Assembly: GCF_016658545.1 (NCBI RefSeq)
Contig: NZ_JACVZC010000045.1
Location: 1-43,263 of the forward strand
Length of the DNA stretch: 43,263 nucleotides
Source of the DNA: Pseudomonas sp. S37
GTDB lineage: Bacteria; Pseudomonadota; Gammaproteobacteria; Pseudomonadales; Pseudomonadaceae
Reading direction: 5' to 3'
In this document: piece by piece, positions 42,174-43,263 of the stretch
How positions within the stretch are numbered: the first letter of the stretch is position 1
How the letters are laid out: each line of letters starts with the position of its first letter
Program-made: the position numbers and the translations under genes
Notes under the pieces: model-generated
Databases searched by the model: none
What the model was told of the DNA's origin: nothing
Seen by the model: the letters and a program-made list of their open reading frames with translations, nothing else

Positions 42174-43058
42174 TCAGGCGCTGGCTGCCCGCAAACGCTG
42201 GCCGATACGCGCGCCAAACACGTTCACCAGCAAACCGGCCATCACCAGCAAGGCGCCCCAGCCTTGTGTTGCAGTCAGGCGTTCGCCCAGCAGCAATGCC
42301 GACGAGCTCAAGCCAATCACCGGCACCAGCAACGAAAACGGTGCCACTTTGCCAGCCGGGTGGCGCGACAGCAGCTTGCTCCACAGGCTGTAGCCCAACA
42401 TGGTGGCGACAAAAGCCAGGTAGGCCAGCGCCAGCACCGAGCTCCAGCTGATATTGGCCAGGGCATGGCCAATGCGCTCCGGCCCTTCCAGCCACCAGGA
42501 CAACGCCATGAACGGCAGTGGCGGGATCAGCCCGCCCCAGATCACCAGCGCCACCAGGTCAACCGAGCCAAAGCGCCGGGTAATGATGTTGCCCATTCCC
42601 CACATGGCGCCGCCACACAAGGTCAGCACCAGCGCCAGTATCGGCACGTGGCCGCCGTCTTCGCTGCCGATCAGGGCCAGGCCACTGGCCGCTACCAGCA
42701 ACCCCAGCACGCTGGCCAGGCGCAGCCGCTCACCGAGGAACAATGCGGCAAAACCGAGGGTGAAAAATGCTTGCGACTGCAGGATCAGCGAGGCCAGCCC
42801 GGGCGGCATACCGCTGTACATGGCCTGGAACAGGAAGGCGAACTGGCCCAGCGAGATGGTTGCGCCGTAGGCAATCAACCAGCGCCACGGCAGTTTCGGC
42901 CGCTTGACCAGCAAGATTGCCGGGAACGCCACCAACAAGAAGCGCAATGCCCCCAGCAACATCGGCGGCAAACCGTCGAGGCCAACCTTGATGACCACGA
43001 AGTTGACTCCCCAGGCGACAATCACCACCAGGGCGATGAGCAGGTCCTTGAGCGGCAT
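42174..43058 (-). CDS. EamA-family (DMT superfamily) exporter
   Basis: A 294-residue inner-membrane protein with ten helices in two EamA repeats (residues about 5-135 and 145-285). It opens LLIALVVIVAWGVNFVVIKVGLDGLPPMLLGALRF, and the second repeat ends TATQGWGALLVMAGLLVNVFG, typical of the family. These proteins export amino acids or metabolites; the substrate here is unknown. AAGGAAG precedes the ATG at 43058. It is a single-gene unit, followed by the composite REP at 42057-42141. Confidence 0.9.
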   Translation of the reverse strand: MPLKDLLIALVVIVAWGVNFVVIKVGLDGLPPMLLGALRFLLVAFPAILLVKRPKLPWRWLIAYGATISLGQFAFLFQAMYSGMPPGLASLILQSQAFFTLGFAALFLGERLRLASVLGLLVAASGLALIGSEDGGHVPILALVLTLCGGAMWGMGNIITRRFGSVDLVALVIWGGLIPPLPFMALSWWLEGPERIGHALANISWSSVLALAYLAFVATMLGYSLWSKLLSRHPAGKVAPFSLLVPVIGLSSSALLLGERLTATQGWGALLVMAGLLVNVFGARIGQRLRAASA

Positions 43059-43154
43059 TGCGACTTCCTTCTACAGGCTTTTATAGACATATTTCGTTAC
43101 AGCATAAGGCTATTCCTTTCGTGAGGACCAGCACAGTTGTGGCTCAGAGTTGCG

Positions 43155-43263
43155 TGTAGGAGCGGCCTTGTGTCGCGATAGGGCCGCGCAGCGGCCCCAG
43201 GATTTCGGCTTCGCCGCATAAATAGCCGGGGCCGCTACGCGGCCCGTTCGCGACACAAGGCCG
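43155..43263. repeat. Second-family REP pair, cut by the window end
   Basis: TGTAGGAGCGGCCTTGTGTC and onward from 43155 is mirrored by GCGACACAAGGCCG at the end of the window. It is the same family as the 37794-37918 element. The right arm runs out of the window. The preceding 43059-43154 is a short AT-richer promoter region for the EamA gene. Confidence 0.85.

Overview
The window looks like chromosomal DNA of a Pseudomonas putida-group bacterium. The evidence is high-GC coding with strong third-position GC bias, many copies of the P. putida-type REP repeat (core TTCGCGGGTAAACCCGCTCC), and a gene order (ampC, tamAB, pvdQ, lpxH-ppiB, glnS, cysS, two-component pair, csiR, csiD-lhgO-gabP, RIO kinase, hemB) that I remember as typical of that group. 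No rRNA, tRNA, CRISPR array, insertion sequence or complete prophage was seen. About 40 genes are supported; the very long reverse-frame ORFs are codon-bias shadows.

Layout. 1-3030: a 37-C run at the edge, then a PuuB-like FAD amine oxidoreductase with an MFS transporter. 3087-6696: a three-cysteine (zinc-type) HemB, a RIO-type kinase and a GabP-like permease. 6836-10069: the glutarate/lysine catabolic block lhgO, csiD (glaH) and the divergent GntR regulator csiR, with a nested-dyad operator between them. 10269-12318: an OmpR/HAMP two-component system. 12455-17018: housekeeping genes cysS, glnS, ppiB and lpxH. 17140-19449: pvdQ, the Ntn-hydrolase acylase, with a good candidate PvdS box although no other pyoverdine gene is here. 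19646-22827: small and poorly understood genes: a Fur-like winged-helix protein, a one- or two-helix membrane protein, a secreted protein, a Mor-family regulator and two tandem DUF2589-like paralogues separated by a C12 tract and a hairpin. 22847-28260: tamB and tamA. 28313-29937: a GNAT enzyme and xthA. 30176-33153: an ECF sigma/anti-sigma pair divergent from a membrane-tethered minicatalase and a cytochrome b561; the shared intergenic region carries two mirror-image ECF promoters. 33239-35071: an MFS exporter with a possible Fur box, and a PuuR-like XRE-cupin regulator. 35168-37196: a TetR regulator divergent from an SDR-like protein that lacks its catalytic residues and an HCCA-isomerase/DsbA-like protein. 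37183-40199: a secreted HExxH protein, an SBF-like transporter and a class C beta-lactamase. 40200-43263: a structured leader RNA in front of a small conserved-looking protein, two more small proteins, a YbjQ-family protein and an EamA exporter.

How the genes work together. CsiD hydroxylates glutarate, LhgO oxidises L-2-hydroxyglutarate to 2-oxoglutarate, the GabP-like permease probably imports a related amino acid, and CsiR represses the set. TamA/TamB form one envelope machine. The ECF pair probably controls the minicatalase/b561 operon and itself. The best candidates for an undescribed system are the Mor-like/DUF2589 cassette (20895-22827) and the ECF-controlled minicatalase/b561 module; the leader RNA at about 40300-40498 is the best candidate for an undescribed RNA element.
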